A DNA stretch of 64,000 bases, taken from positions 2,378,501-2,442,500 of the forward strand of contig NZ_UFWZ01000001.1 in the NCBI RefSeq assembly GCF_900461105.1. The letters run 5' to 3'. Source of the stretch: Clostridium putrefaciens (GTDB lineage: Bacteria; Bacillota; Clostridia; Clostridiales; Clostridiaceae). Below, piece by piece: positions 45,059-55,118 of the stretch (position 1 is its first letter; the number at the start of each line of letters is the position of its first letter). The notes beneath the pieces were generated by a model, which saw only the letters and a program-made list of their open reading frames with translations, was not told the origin of the DNA and searched no databases. A program made the translations under genes and the position numbers.

Positions 45059-45964
45059 TTATTCCATTAGAGAGTTTTCTAAAACTTGATTTAAGGAAAA
45101 GTTCTCTATTCCCATGTAATAAACAGCAGTATCAATTAAGGCTTCCATAGGCAAAAGTCCTATGACTTCACTGCCTACTACATTAACTCCATATCTTTTT
45201 GCTTCCATTTTAACCATTTCAAAAGATTTATATAATGATGTCTTAGTATAATCTGTCATATTCATGGATATTTGTGTTATCCCTCTTTCTTTTAATTCAA
45301 CTCCCATAGCCTTACAAAATCTCAGTCCCCCACCTATAAATCTAACACTTTTTGCAATATTATTTGCTATTTCTAAATTGCCAGTATCTAGGTTAACATT
45401 AAAAGCAACTAATGGCATTCTAGCTCCTATAGCTGAAACGCCCGCAGTTTCATGAACATGATTTGGTCCAAAATCAGGTTTCCATTCTTCTTCTTTTAAC
45501 TTTTCATCCATCTTTTCAAATTGACCCTTTCTAACCTTTGCAAGATTTTCTCTTTCAGGGGTAGATGCAGCCTTTTCATATAAATAAATTGGTAATGAAT
45601 ATTTTTCTGATACTTCTTTAGCTAAAGTCTTTGCAAGCTCTATAGCCTCGTCCATAGTTACATTTTTTATAGGTATAAAAGGTACTACATCTGTAGCTCC
45701 CATTCTTGGATGCTGTCCTTTATGCACTCTCATGTCTATAATTTCAATTGCTGTTCCCATAGCCTCTAACACTGCATCTTTTAATGCAATTGGTTCTCCA
45801 ACAACAGTTACAACTAATCTATTATGATCTTCATCTCTACTATAATCTAATAACTTCACACCTTGTTTACCTCTAAAGTTATCTAAAATCTTTTCAATTT
45901 TGGTTAAATCTCTTCCCTCGCTAAAGTTTGGTACACATTCTATTAACCTTTTTTCATTACTCAT
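45059..45964 (-). CDS. ftcD: Glutamate formimidoyltransferase
   Basis: This enzyme moves the formimino group from N-formimino-L-glutamate to tetrahydrofolate and releases glutamate. The 301 residues cover only the transferase domains, without the cyclodeaminase half of animal FTCD. Marks are the opening ECVPNFSEGRD, the DEDHNR loop, HKGQHPRMGATDVVPFIP and FGPNHVHETAGVSAIGARM. It places the carbon in the folate pool, so a separate cyclodeaminase must exist elsewhere. The start could be 45964 or the ATG at 45976; the ribosome site AAAGG favours neither strongly. Confidence 0.94.
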   Translation of the reverse strand: MSNEKRLIECVPNFSEGRDLTKIEKILDNFRGKQGVKLLDYSRDEDHNRLVVTVVGEPIALKDAVLEAMGTAIEIIDMRVHKGQHPRMGATDVVPFIPIKNVTMDEAIELAKTLAKEVSEKYSLPIYLYEKAASTPERENLAKVRKGQFEKMDEKLKEEEWKPDFGPNHVHETAGVSAIGARMPLVAFNVNLDTGNLEIANNIAKSVRFIGGGLRFCKAMGVELKERGITQISMNMTDYTKTSLYKSFEMVKMEAKRYGVNVVGSEVIGLLPMEALIDTAVYYMGIENFSLNQVLENSLME

Positions 45965-46014
45965 ATCAAATTTCATCCTTTCATAATTAGTACTTACTTA
46001 AAGCCTATTAACTA

Positions 46015-48138
46015 TTACTTCCAACCTTTTATATTTTCTTTTTTTATTATTATTTCTTCTTTCGTTAGTTTCACGTCTTCTTTATTTTCAGATTTCAATG
46101 TTTCTAACTTTATTTTTTTAAAGGATTCCTCTATAACTTCCATTATAAGATCATCTTTTGGTATAAAAGGTAGGGTTATATGTTCTTCTCCAGACCGCAT
46201 TTTATTATATTCTATACTTGTGCTTATAGAATTTTCATTTCTAGCCCAGGCACGTCTAGCCACTCCTCCCATTACATCCCACGGCATAGCGCTTTTTATT
46301 ATATTATCGATCCTAGTACTACCATCTAAAACTAATCCAAAGCCTCCATTAATTGACTTTCCAATTCCAACTCCCCCACCATTATGAAGGGCTACAAGAC
46401 TCATCCCTCTAGCAGCATTCCCAGCATAAGATTGAATAGCCATATCTGCCATTATGTTACTTCCATCTTTTATATTAGATGTCTCTCTAAATGGTGAATC
46501 TGTTCCACTTACATCATGATGATCCCTTCCTAGCATTATAGGGCCAACTTCTCCCTTTCTAACCATCTCATTAAACTTTAATGCAATGTTAGTCCTTCCC
46601 ATGGCATCTTGATATAATATTCTAGCTTCTGTTCCAACTACAAGCTGATTCTTTTCTGCATCTTTTATCCACATATAATTATCTCTATCTTGGGCTCTTC
46701 TATTTGGATCAATACAATCCATGGCAGCCTTATCAGTTTTTATAAGGTCTTTGTGATCACCACTTAAACATACCCATCTAAATGGTCCATATCCATAGTC
46801 AAATAATTCAGGTCCCATTATATCTTCTACGTAAGATGGAAATATAAATCCATCCTTTTCATCTACACCATTTTTAACTATTTCCTTAACCCCTGCATCA
46901 TAAATAGCTTTCATAAAGGAATTACCGTAGTCAAAGAAATATGTTCCTCTATCCACTAAAATCTTTATAAATTCAAAATGTCTTCTAAGACTAGAATCCA
47001 CTAAAGTATTAAACTTCTTTCTATCTTCTCTTAGTAGTTTTGTTCTTTCATCAAAGCTTACTCCTTGAGGACAATATCCCCCTTCATAAGCCGCATGACA
47101 AGAAGTCTGATCTGATAATAATTCTATATGAAAATGATTTTCTACAGCATACTGTAATAAGTCTACTATATTTCCATGATAAGCAATGGATATAGGCTCT
47201 TTTTTATCCATATATTCTTTAGCTACATCAAATACGTCCTTCAAATCTGAAGATACCCTGCTTACCCATCCTTGTTTAAACCTAGTTTGTATTCTAGAAT
47301 AATCCACCTCTGCAATTATTCCTACTCCTCCAGATATTTCTATAGCCTTTGGTTGTGCACCACTCATGCCACCAAGTCCTGAAGAAACAAATATATGACC
47401 TCTTAAATCTTCATCTTGTCCTACTCCTAGTTTTTGTCTTCCTGCATTTAATATAGTGTTAAATGTTCCATGTACTATTCCTTGAGGTCCTATATACATC
47501 CAACCACCAGCAGTCATTTGACCATAATTTGCAACTCCCATTTGCATAGCATAATGCCAGTCTTCGTTATTATCAAACATCCCTACCATTAAAGCATTAG
47601 TTATTATAACCCTTGGCGCTTCTGGCTTTGATTTGAAAAGACCTAACGGATGTCCAGACTCTATAACTAAAGTTTGATTTTCTGTCATCTCTTCTAGGTA
47701 TTTCATTATTAATCTATATTGCATCCAATTTTGACACACTTGTCCTGTCTCACCATAGGTTACAAGTTCATAAGGGTAAAGTGCTATATCCGAATCCAAG
47801 TTATTGTCTATCATAACTTGAAAAGCTTTACCTTCTATGCAATTCCCTTTATATTCATTTATAGGTTTACCGTATATTCTTGACTCCGGTCTATATCTAT
47901 ATCCATATATTCTTCCCCGAGTTCTGAGTTCCTCCATAAACTCTTTAGCCAAAGTTTTATGATACTTCTCTGGTATGTATCTTAATGCATTTTTTAAGGC
48001 TATCTGTGTTTGATTTTTTGTAAGTGTAAAGCCTCTATCTGGAGCTCGTCTTATACCTTCCTTAAATTCAATGGTCTTTGGAAGTTCATCATCTAATTTT
48101 ATTGTCATAGCTTCTAAAATATCTACATTACTTATCAT
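46015..48138 (-). CDS. hutU: Urocanate hydratase HutU (long type)
   Basis: HutU adds water to urocanate to give imidazolone propionate, using NAD+ as an electrophile. The 707 residues are longer than the ~555 of the Bacillus/Pseudomonas type and correspond to the longer clostridial/eukaryotic form. The NAD site VSSGLGGMSGAQPKA and the catalytic region HHDVSGTDSPFRET are present; ALHNGGGVGIGKS is near the C-terminus. ATG 48138 has GAAGGG upstream; a TTG nine bases earlier is too close. It heads the operon. hutH, for the first step, is not in this window. Confidence 0.95.
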   Translation of the reverse strand: MISNVDILEAMTIKLDDELPKTIEFKEGIRRAPDRGFTLTKNQTQIALKNALRYIPEKYHKTLAKEFMEELRTRGRIYGYRYRPESRIYGKPINEYKGNCIEGKAFQVMIDNNLDSDIALYPYELVTYGETGQVCQNWMQYRLIMKYLEEMTENQTLVIESGHPLGLFKSKPEAPRVIITNALMVGMFDNNEDWHYAMQMGVANYGQMTAGGWMYIGPQGIVHGTFNTILNAGRQKLGVGQDEDLRGHIFVSSGLGGMSGAQPKAIEISGGVGIIAEVDYSRIQTRFKQGWVSRVSSDLKDVFDVAKEYMDKKEPISIAYHGNIVDLLQYAVENHFHIELLSDQTSCHAAYEGGYCPQGVSFDERTKLLREDRKKFNTLVDSSLRRHFEFIKILVDRGTYFFDYGNSFMKAIYDAGVKEIVKNGVDEKDGFIFPSYVEDIMGPELFDYGYGPFRWVCLSGDHKDLIKTDKAAMDCIDPNRRAQDRDNYMWIKDAEKNQLVVGTEARILYQDAMGRTNIALKFNEMVRKGEVGPIMLGRDHHDVSGTDSPFRETSNIKDGSNIMADMAIQSYAGNAARGMSLVALHNGGGVGIGKSINGGFGLVLDGSTRIDNIIKSAMPWDVMGGVARRAWARNENSISTSIEYNKMRSGEEHITLPFIPKDDLIMEVIEESFKKIKLETLKSENKEDVKLTKEEIIIKKENIKGWK

Positions 48139-48147
48139 AGCAACCAA

Positions 48148-48538
48148 CCCTTCTTAAATATTATAAATATTCTTAAGTATTGAAATATACTCATAATTAC
48201 ATTTTATATGTTAAATTCAGAATAATCCACACATTATTCAAAACTTAATATTTTTTCTTATATAAAAGATATTTTAATGTTTTATAAAAGAATTTAATAT
48301 AATACATAGAAATTATTAATAAATCAATAAATTTTCAACAATAATTCAAGATCTTTTTTCTATACTACTAAAAATATAGCTCACTTAATAACCCTTATAA
48401 CTACTTTTATATATATTATTAATAATTTATGACTAAAGTCATCTAAGCTATAAAATAAATATTACTTTAAGCATTTTACAATTGTTACAACTTGTAATAG
48501 AATTTATATATATAAACTTTGCAAAGGAGTGAATCTTT
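48148..48538. other. Intergenic region between hutU and a membrane protein gene
   Basis: This AT-rich, gene-free interval carries the two divergent promoters. A TTACAA...TTGTAA pair (about 48476-48497) precedes the plus-strand gene. I found no convincing CodY, CcpA or riboswitch signature for the hut operon. Confidence 0.5.
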
Positions 48539-49033
48539 ATGAAGAAAGGTAACTTTATCTTTGGTATTATATTGATACTTTTAGGATTGTCAGCCTTAAT
48601 AAATAGAATATTTTTTATAGACATACTCAGTTTTAGAAATCTTTGGCCCCTGCTTCTTTTAATCCCCGGTATACTTTTCGAGGTGAAATACTTTGAAACA
48701 CGAAAAGATCCAGGAACATTGGTTCCCGGAGGCATACTTACTACTTTAGGAACATTATTTTTAATAGAAAATGTTTCAAGCTTTCATATGAAAAAATATA
48801 TATGGCCACTTTATCCACTTTCTGTAGCTATTGGCTTATTTCAATTATACTGGTTTGGAAATAGAGAAAAAGGACTTTTAATTCCTATTTTTATACTGAC
48901 TACAGTTTCCGTTATGTCAATACTAAATCAAGTATTTAATAAGTTGTTTTATTGGATGGACTATAAACTTCTATTCCCAGTTATTTTAATTGGAATTGGA
49001 CTATATGTACTATTTAACGAAATAAAAAGATAG
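48539..49033 (+). CDS. Small four- to five-helix membrane protein (LiaI/LiaF-like region)
   Basis: The 164 residues are almost entirely membrane helices. The opening NFIFGIILILLGLSALINRI and the WPLLLLIPGILFE segment resemble the DUF5668/LiaF N-terminal membrane unit found in cell-envelope stress proteins. No soluble LiaF domain follows. The function is unknown. The start is defined by AAAGGAG 9 nt upstream. The gene ends in a bidirectional terminator. Confidence 0.75.
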   Translation: MKKGNFIFGIILILLGLSALINRIFFIDILSFRNLWPLLLLIPGILFEVKYFETRKDPGTLVPGGILTTLGTLFLIENVSSFHMKKYIWPLYPLSVAIGLFQLYWFGNREKGLLIPIFILTTVSVMSILNQVFNKLFYWMDYKLLFPVILIGIGLYVLFNEIKR

Positions 49034-49054
49034 AGATAAAATCTCTATCTTTTT
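49024..49054. terminator. Bidirectional terminator
   Basis: AAAAAGATAGAGA pairs over 13 bp with TCTCTATCTTTTT. The left arm includes the stop of the plus-strand gene, and the right arm lies in the end of the fbp gene. Confidence 0.8.
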
Positions 49055-51036
49055 TCTTTTATAAGCCCTTTTCTATAGGCTAGAAGTAACATCTTTAAGT
49101 CTTTAATTTGCTTTTTTAATTCTTCACCTACATCTGTATCTGCTACAGTCTTTCTTTCTACATTTTGTTCTAAAACTACCATAGATGATAAAATATCAGT
49201 TTCTTCTATTATGGCATCTTCTGTAGATTTGAAGGGTTCGTGTGAAACTAGCTGAAGTCCAAATGAATTATATATTAATGTGTATCCTGCAATTCCAGTT
49301 TTCCTTTGGTATGCTCTTGAGAATCCACCATCTATAACTAACAGCTTTCCATTTGCCTTTATAGGACTTTCTCCATTTTTCTTTTGCACAGGCATATGAC
49401 CATTTATTATATGAGAATTAACATTATCCATATCAAACTCTTCTAATATTCTATTGCAAGCATTTTCTTCATCTCTATATTTATAATAAGAATTTTTAGG
49501 TTCCTTATGAGCTTCCGCGTCCTCTATAAAATATCTTTCGAAGGTAGTCATCTTATCTTTTCCGAATAAAGGAGAAAAAGGGCCCGTCCATAAATACCAT
49601 ATTGTATCTAACCCATACCGCTTAGCTGTTGAATTACTCTTATAAAAGTATGCTTCCCTTGCTAATCTATCAAACTCATCTAAAAGAGCCTTCCCCTTAA
49701 ATTCCTTATCTTTTAGCATAACCTTAGTAAAGCTTCCATCTTCATTTAGTGGAATACACCCATGAAAAAGTAAGTTAGAGTTATGTTTTAAATATATACT
49801 GCCTTTTGCGAAAAGAAATCTTACATGTTTTTGTAGCTTTTCACTATTTATAAAAGAAGACTTTAACTTTTCTACTAAGATATCCTCATCTTCCGTTAGT
49901 TTATAGGGATCTTTAGGATCTATAGTTGGAAAGTTGCTATCTGTCAATTTGTAAACCTTGCCATCTATTTCTATGATACCTTCTTCATAGTTTATGTTGT
50001 TTAATAATAGTCTGTCTCCCATATTAAACTCAGGCCTTTGTTCTATTATCTTCTTTTCTAATTTAAACTGAATTATAGCTATAGCTTTATGCATTTTTGA
50101 TAGTAAATTTATTTCATTTAAACTATATCCTGTTTCACAATCAAAACGCGGCTTAAAGTATACACACTCATCATTTCTATAATGCTCTAATGCAAAAGTT
50201 GCAAGAGGTAGCATGTTTATTCCATATCCATCCTCTACAGTATCTAAATTTGCATATCTTGCTGAAATTCTAAGAACACTTGCTATACAAACTTCTGATC
50301 CAGCTGCTGCTCCCATCCACAGTATATCATGATTTCCCCACTGAATGTCCACTGCATGATAATCGATTAAGGTATCTAATATTATGTGTGCTCCAGGACC
50401 CCTATCAAATATATCACCTACAATATGAAGTCTATCTATAACTAGTCTTTGAATTAATTTTGATAGAGCTATAATAAACTCCTTTGCCCTATCAAGACAT
50501 ATTATTGTGTTGATTATTTCATTATAATATTCCTGTTTATCTACTCTACCGGGCTCTTCATGAAGTAATTCTTCTATTATATAAGAAAAATCTTTAGGTA
50601 GAGCTTTTCGAACTTTAGATCTTGTGTATTTTGATGATGCATATCTACAAATTTCTATAAGTCTATATAAAGTTATCCTATACCAATCATCTATATTTTC
50701 CTCTTCTTTTAAGATTATCTCTAATTTCTGTTCTGGATAATATATAAGTGAAGCTAAACTCTTTTTTTCTGATTCTCTTAATGAGTTTCCAAATATGTCA
50801 TCTATTTTTCTTTTTATAACTCCTGAACCATTTCTTAACACATGCAAAAAGGGTTCATATTCTCCATGAATATCAGTTAAAAAATGTTCTGTTCCCTTTG
50901 GAAGATTTAATATTGCTTGTAAATTAATTATTTCAGTACTAGCTTTTGCAATTGTAGGATATTGATTTGCTAAAAGGTTTAAATATCTAAGATCATTTTT
51001 AACCTCGTTAGCTGAAGGTTCATACATAAATGCCAT
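49045..51036 (-). CDS. fbp: Fructose-1,6-bisphosphatase, class III
   Basis: This manganese-dependent gluconeogenic phosphatase is typical of low-GC Gram-positives and differs from the common FBPases. The 663 residues match the family length. The calcineurin-type metallophosphatase motifs are [35 protein letters not shown] and IINGHMPVQ. The C-terminal part contains the family's large cap. The ATG at 51036 has GGAGGGG directly before it. It is monocistronic and opposes the PPi-phosphofructokinase found at 21.2 kb. Confidence 0.96.
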   Translation of the reverse strand: MAFMYEPSANEVKNDLRYLNLLANQYPTIAKASTEIINLQAILNLPKGTEHFLTDIHGEYEPFLHVLRNGSGVIKRKIDDIFGNSLRESEKKSLASLIYYPEQKLEIILKEEENIDDWYRITLYRLIEICRYASSKYTRSKVRKALPKDFSYIIEELLHEEPGRVDKQEYYNEIINTIICLDRAKEFIIALSKLIQRLVIDRLHIVGDIFDRGPGAHIILDTLIDYHAVDIQWGNHDILWMGAAAGSEVCIASVLRISARYANLDTVEDGYGINMLPLATFALEHYRNDECVYFKPRFDCETGYSLNEINLLSKMHKAIAIIQFKLEKKIIEQRPEFNMGDRLLLNNINYEEGIIEIDGKVYKLTDSNFPTIDPKDPYKLTEDEDILVEKLKSSFINSEKLQKHVRFLFAKGSIYLKHNSNLLFHGCIPLNEDGSFTKVMLKDKEFKGKALLDEFDRLAREAYFYKSNSTAKRYGLDTIWYLWTGPFSPLFGKDKMTTFERYFIEDAEAHKEPKNSYYKYRDEENACNRILEEFDMDNVNSHIINGHMPVQKKNGESPIKANGKLLVIDGGFSRAYQRKTGIAGYTLIYNSFGLQLVSHEPFKSTEDAIIEETDILSSMVVLEQNVERKTVADTDVGEELKKQIKDLKMLLLAYRKGLIKEKR

Positions 51037-51145
51037 TTATACCCCTCCGCCTTAATATTAAAATATATAGTATATTACATATAAGTATTATACTATACTA
51101 TTTGGTTACATTCTATAACCTTTATACTTATTATTAGTATAAAAA

Positions 51146-51167
51146 AATACTTCTTTTAAGAAGTATT
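51146..51167 (-). terminator. Terminator after the lipid kinase gene
   Basis: An 8-bp stem AATACTTC/GAAGTATT (loop 6) is followed on the minus strand by a T-run of seven. Confidence 0.65.
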
Positions 51168-51189
51168 CCTTTAAAATCATATTTTTTGT

Positions 51190-52071
51190 TTAGTTATTTG
51201 GTTTTACTACTCTTATATGCTGTTTTTCAACCCCTATATGAATCTCATTATTATTTAATATCTCTCCATCCATATTAATAGGAAAACTTTCTTTACCTTT
51301 AATAAGTATGCTTTCACATTTCAAAAATTCTACCTCTTCTATGTCTCCATGTCTACCTATTATTAGCTTTGGAAATAATCTAAATACTCGCCACATACTC
51401 ATATTATTAACAATACATATATCTAAAAGCCCATCGGTAACTTTTGCATCTGGTGCGACTTTCATTCCTCCACCATAGTACTTTCCATTAGCTATAGCAA
51501 TTAAAAGAATCTTTCTTTTAATAGTAACTCCATCTATAATTATATCCACATCTATCCCTTTAAATTTATACATAGTTAGAAATATACTAAAAAGATAAGC
51601 TAACTTTCCACTTACAAAAGGCTTTCGCTTTAAGTATCTTGCATTTTGTGTGACAGCAGCATCAAACCCTACGGAAGATATATTAATAAAATACTTCTTG
51701 TTAATTTTTCCGAGATCTATAAATTCTTCCGTGCCTTCAATGGTTCTTCTAAGTATATCTTTATTATTCCCACCTTCCATAATGCTTTTTATGAAATCAT
51801 TTCCTGTTCCAGCTGGAATAACTGCAAGACTACTATTGCTACCTATAATACCATTTAAAACCTCATTTAATGTTCCATCTCCACCTATAGAATATACTCT
51901 ATAATCATTTCTATCCACATATTCTCTCACTAAACTCGTGGCATGTCCTTCCCTTTCAGTTGTTTCTATAAAATAATCTTCCTTATCTTTAAAATACTCT
52001 TTTATTTCTTTGATAAAGGTAACAGCTTTTCCCTTACCAGCCTTAGGATTTATTATGAATAAATGTTTCAT
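51190..52071 (-). CDS. Diacylglycerol/lipid kinase (DgkB/YegS family)
   Basis: The 293 residues belong to the DAGK catalytic family. The nucleotide-binding opening is HLFIINPKAGKGKA, the catalytic GGDGT motif is in YSIGGDGTLNEVLNGI, and VIPAGTGNDFIKS follows. The C-terminal beta domain (KRKILLIAIANGKYYGGGM) is typical. Gram-positive members phosphorylate diacylglycerol released during lipoteichoic acid synthesis, to recycle it; a LtaS-type gene lies 1 kb away, which fits that role. The ribosome site is AAAGGGG. Confidence 0.9.
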   Translation of the reverse strand: MKHLFIINPKAGKGKAVTFIKEIKEYFKDKEDYFIETTEREGHATSLVREYVDRNDYRVYSIGGDGTLNEVLNGIIGSNSSLAVIPAGTGNDFIKSIMEGGNNKDILRRTIEGTEEFIDLGKINKKYFINISSVGFDAAVTQNARYLKRKPFVSGKLAYLFSIFLTMYKFKGIDVDIIIDGVTIKRKILLIAIANGKYYGGGMKVAPDAKVTDGLLDICIVNNMSMWRVFRLFPKLIIGRHGDIEEVEFLKCESILIKGKESFPINMDGEILNNNEIHIGVEKQHIRVVKPNN

Positions 52072-52174
52072 CGATTTTCCCCTTTAAGTTAAGTTTAGAA
52101 TCTTCATTATAATATATAATATTATGTTAGGTCTATTGTAATATAAATTATAGTATATAAGAAGGACTTTTAAA

Positions 52175-52205
52175 AAAGCTTCTCAATATAATATTGAGAA
52201 GCTTT
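52175..52205 (-). terminator. Terminator after yedF
   Basis: AAAGCTTCTCAATA pairs perfectly over 14 bp with its complement (loop 3 nt), and the outer AT-rich flank carries A-runs (minus U-run). Confidence 0.75.
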
Positions 52206-52277
52206 AAACTATAATCCTAATTTCAAATATAAGAGTATATAATTTTATAATTTGTTTTACCATAAAAGTCTATCTTT

Positions 52278-52856
52278 CTACAACTTTATGGTATTATCAG
52301 CCTTATTCATGGTCTCTACAATTGTATACATATTGGATATATCTCCTATAAGCAAATGATCTTTTAGATTATAAAAATCAAGGCATGTACCACAACTAGT
52401 TATATTTACGCCCTTACTTTTTAGTTCATCTAAACTATCTATAACGCTAGAATCTTTTGTAGTAAGTTTAACTCCAGAATTTAAGAATATAATATCTGAT
52501 GGCATATCATCACTTTCAGACAAAGCATACATATAGCTTTTCATGAGGTTTGCACCTAAAACTTCATCTCCTTCTCCAAGTTTATCCGTACCTACAACTA
52601 TTACTAACCTTTTATGAAACTCCATGATTTCACAATTACACTCTTCTTTAGTTATACTTATACTAAATAACCCTTCTGAATCTATTACCTCATATTTATA
52701 TCCATTACTTTGTGCAAATTTACATATATTGTTTTTTGCAACTTCGTTATCTACTATTATTAAAGCTTTGCCTTCCTTTATAGAATCAAAATATCTTTTA
52801 GTATTTATAACAGGCTGTGGACATTTAAGCCCTTTACAATCAATTGTATGTATCAC
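52278..52856 (-). CDS. yedF: Sulfurtransferase-like selenium-metabolism protein YedF
   Basis: The 192 residues have two domains. The TusA/SirA-like part (1-72) has the CPxP motif CKGLKCPQPVI. The DsrE-like part (about 85-185) has IVVGTDKLGEGDEVLGANLMKSY and a Cys pair TSCGTCLDFYN. This fusion is the YedF family, found in organisms that use selenium, and its role is thought to be in labile selenium or sulfur transfer. Translation starts at GTG 52856 after AAGAGGTG; an ATG overlapping it by two bases is in another frame and terminates at once. No selD, selA or selB is near. Confidence 0.88.
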   Translation of the reverse strand: MIHTIDCKGLKCPQPVINTKRYFDSIKEGKALIIVDNEVAKNNICKFAQSNGYKYEVIDSEGLFSISITKEECNCEIMEFHKRLVIVVGTDKLGEGDEVLGANLMKSYMYALSESDDMPSDIIFLNSGVKLTTKDSSVIDSLDELKSKGVNITSCGTCLDFYNLKDHLLIGDISNMYTIVETMNKADNTIKL

Positions 52857-52924
52857 ATTAATTCACCTCTTATTTTAATAGTTTAAAACATAGCTTTATT
52901 ATAACATCAATAATGAAATTACCT

Positions 52925-52974
52925 TATTTGTTTTTTAAATACCTTAAAGTAATACTATTTGTTTTTTAAATACC
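52925..52974. repeat. 19-bp direct repeats upstream of the LTA-synthase-like gene
   Basis: TATTTGTTTTTTAAATACC occurs at 52925-52943 and 52956-52974, 31 bp apart (three helical turns), in a gene-free 305-nt interval. Confidence 0.55.
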
Positions 52975-53162
52975 CTTATTTAAACCTGTTTGATAATATA
53001 ATAAACCATATTAATATTGTTTGTTTAACATTTACTAAATTAGTTTATTAAATATCTTTCCTTTTCCTTCACTTTATTTAAATTGTATCCTATAATTATA
53101 TAGTTAGATACTTAATACTACATTACTATAATCCCAATATTATAATAAAAAGGATGGTTGAT

Positions 53163-55001
53163 ATGTTAAATATGAAAACACCAATGTCTCATAGTAAAGG
53201 TAGTGTACATAGAGGATTACTATTCTTTATTACATTATTTAGTATCACTTTTAAGTGTATTCTTTTTCTATCATTTATTAATAACAAAAATACATATAGT
53301 TTTAATTTAGCCTTAGGATTTAAATCTTCAATTTATTTTTTAAATTATTATTTAGCTTTTATACTACTTTTCATGTCTTTTTACTTTTTGTTTAAAAATA
53401 AAGGCCATATAAAATATCTTATATCTATAAATAGCTTTTTAACCCTATTTATATTAATGGATCTTTGGTATTTTAGAGGTTTTAATACGGTTCCATCACT
53501 TACCATAGTAAAACAGACTGCTAATTTAGATAATCTTTCTGGTAGTATCTTTTCTATGTTAAGCAAATATGACCTATTATTTATAGTAGATTTAGTTGTT
53601 TTAAGTTTATGGTCTTTAAAACATAAAGATATTTGTATAGGTGGAAGACGTCACCTAGGGCTTTTCTTTGGAACAATTATTATTACTGTTAGTTTTATAT
53701 TTTATGTACCTTTTTCTACAGAGATATTAAAAAAGGATAATGATAAGAGCTATCTTTTTTCAATGTACGATGCCACTGACACTACTAGATATTTTTCTCC
53801 TATAGGATATCATATATTCAATGCTTATTCTGTATGGCAAAATTCAAAAACCTTAGAGCTTACTAGTGAGGATACAGCAGAAATAGATAAGTGGTACAAA
53901 GATAAATTTGAAGACATTCCAGATAACCAATACCAAGGACTTTTTAAAGATAAAAACTTAGTTTTAATTCAAGTTGAGTCTTTAGAAGACTTTGTTATAA
54001 ACGAAAAGGTAGAAGGTAAAGAAATAACACCAAATTTAAATAAACTATTAAGTAATAGCATCTACTTTCCTAATATAAACGAGCAGGTTAATGAGGGTAC
54101 AAGCTCTGATTCTGACTTAATGACGAATACATCTATTTATCCATTAAGGCAAGGTAGTACTTTTTTTAATTATCCTAATAATACTTATAACTCCTTACCA
54201 TTACTTTTAGAAGAAATGGGTTATGAAACTTTAGCTATTCACCCTGACAAGGGAGCATTTTGGAATTGGATGGAAGGCCTTAAAGGCGTAGGTTTTAAAA
54301 AGTGTGTAGATTCCCATGACTTTGAAATAGATGAAGTTATCGGTCTTGGTCTTAGTGATGCTTCTTATTTCAGACAAATAGTTCCTATTCTTAAAAGTCA
54401 AAAGCAACCTTTTTATAGCTTTATGGTTACATTAACTAGTCACGGTCCTTTTGATTTACCTAAACAATATAAGGAATTAAATTTAAGTGAAGATATAGAT
54501 AATAATGTACTTGGTGGATATTTTGAAAGTATACATTATACAGATAAGCAGATAGGATTGTTTTTACAAAACCTAGAAGCTGAAGGTCTACTAGATAATA
54601 CCGTTGTAGCTATAACTGGTGATCACACCGGTGTTCATAAGTACTATAATGATCAAGTTCAAAAATTAAAGTCCCCAGACCCTAAGTGGCTTGTTGTGGA
54701 CAATCATATCCCTTTTATAATATATGACAAGTCTCTTGAAGCTCCTCAAAAATTAGAAGTTACAGGTGGACAAATAGATCTTATGCCTACACTAGCTTAC
54801 CTAATGGGTATAAATGAAATATCTTATAATTCTACGGTTATGGGAAGAAATCTTTTAAAGACAGAAAAGGATTATTCTATCCTTACAAATAAAGATTTTG
54901 TAGGAACCTCTTTAGATATGAAAGAACACTCTACTAAGGCGCTAGAAATATCTGATAAGATAATAAAAAGCAATTACTTTAAAAAGGATAACACTAATTA
55001 A
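53163..55001 (+). CDS. LtaS-type lipoteichoic acid synthase family protein
   Basis: The 612 residues have five membrane helices in the first ~190, then an extracellular sulfatase-like domain. The catalytic threonine is T313 in NEGTSSDSDLM, and the metal-binding and substrate motifs are IHPDKGAFWN, SHGPFDLP and ITGDHTGVH. Such enzymes use phosphatidylglycerol to build or modify polyglycerol-phosphate teichoic acid. Some clostridia have several paralogs, so the exact polymer is unclear. ATG 53163 fits AAGGATGG at 8-9 nt; a 9-base-earlier ATG lies on it. The lipid kinase two genes away would recycle the diacylglycerol by-product. Confidence 0.9.
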   Translation: MLNMKTPMSHSKGSVHRGLLFFITLFSITFKCILFLSFINNKNTYSFNLALGFKSSIYFLNYYLAFILLFMSFYFLFKNKGHIKYLISINSFLTLFILMDLWYFRGFNTVPSLTIVKQTANLDNLSGSIFSMLSKYDLLFIVDLVVLSLWSLKHKDICIGGRRHLGLFFGTIIITVSFIFYVPFSTEILKKDNDKSYLFSMYDATDTTRYFSPIGYHIFNAYSVWQNSKTLELTSEDTAEIDKWYKDKFEDIPDNQYQGLFKDKNLVLIQVESLEDFVINEKVEGKEITPNLNKLLSNSIYFPNINEQVNEGTSSDSDLMTNTSIYPLRQGSTFFNYPNNTYNSLPLLLEEMGYETLAIHPDKGAFWNWMEGLKGVGFKKCVDSHDFEIDEVIGLGLSDASYFRQIVPILKSQKQPFYSFMVTLTSHGPFDLPKQYKELNLSEDIDNNVLGGYFESIHYTDKQIGLFLQNLEAEGLLDNTVVAITGDHTGVHKYYNDQVQKLKSPDPKWLVVDNHIPFIIYDKSLEAPQKLEVTGGQIDLMPTLAYLMGINEISYNSTVMGRNLLKTEKDYSILTNKDFVGTSLDMKEHSTKALEISDKIIKSNYFKKDNTN

Positions 55002-55016
55002 AAAGTTATACTTATT

Positions 55017-55058
55017 AAAAAGACACCAAGAGTTTATTTGAACTCTTGGTGTCTTTTT
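55017..55058. terminator. Strong bidirectional terminator
   Basis: AAAAAGACACCAAGAGTT pairs perfectly over 18 bp with its complement around a 6-nt loop. It lies between the LtaS-like gene and the TldD remnant. Confidence 0.85.
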
Positions 55059-55118
55059 AATTTCACATTTAAACTTTAAATAAGTTTAAATGTCCTTTAA
55101 ACTAAAAATTAATTAATA

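Noticed and set aside
48148..48538. CodY box before the hut operon
   Set aside because: The best match near 48333-48350 differs from the consensus at several positions, too weak in AT-rich DNA.
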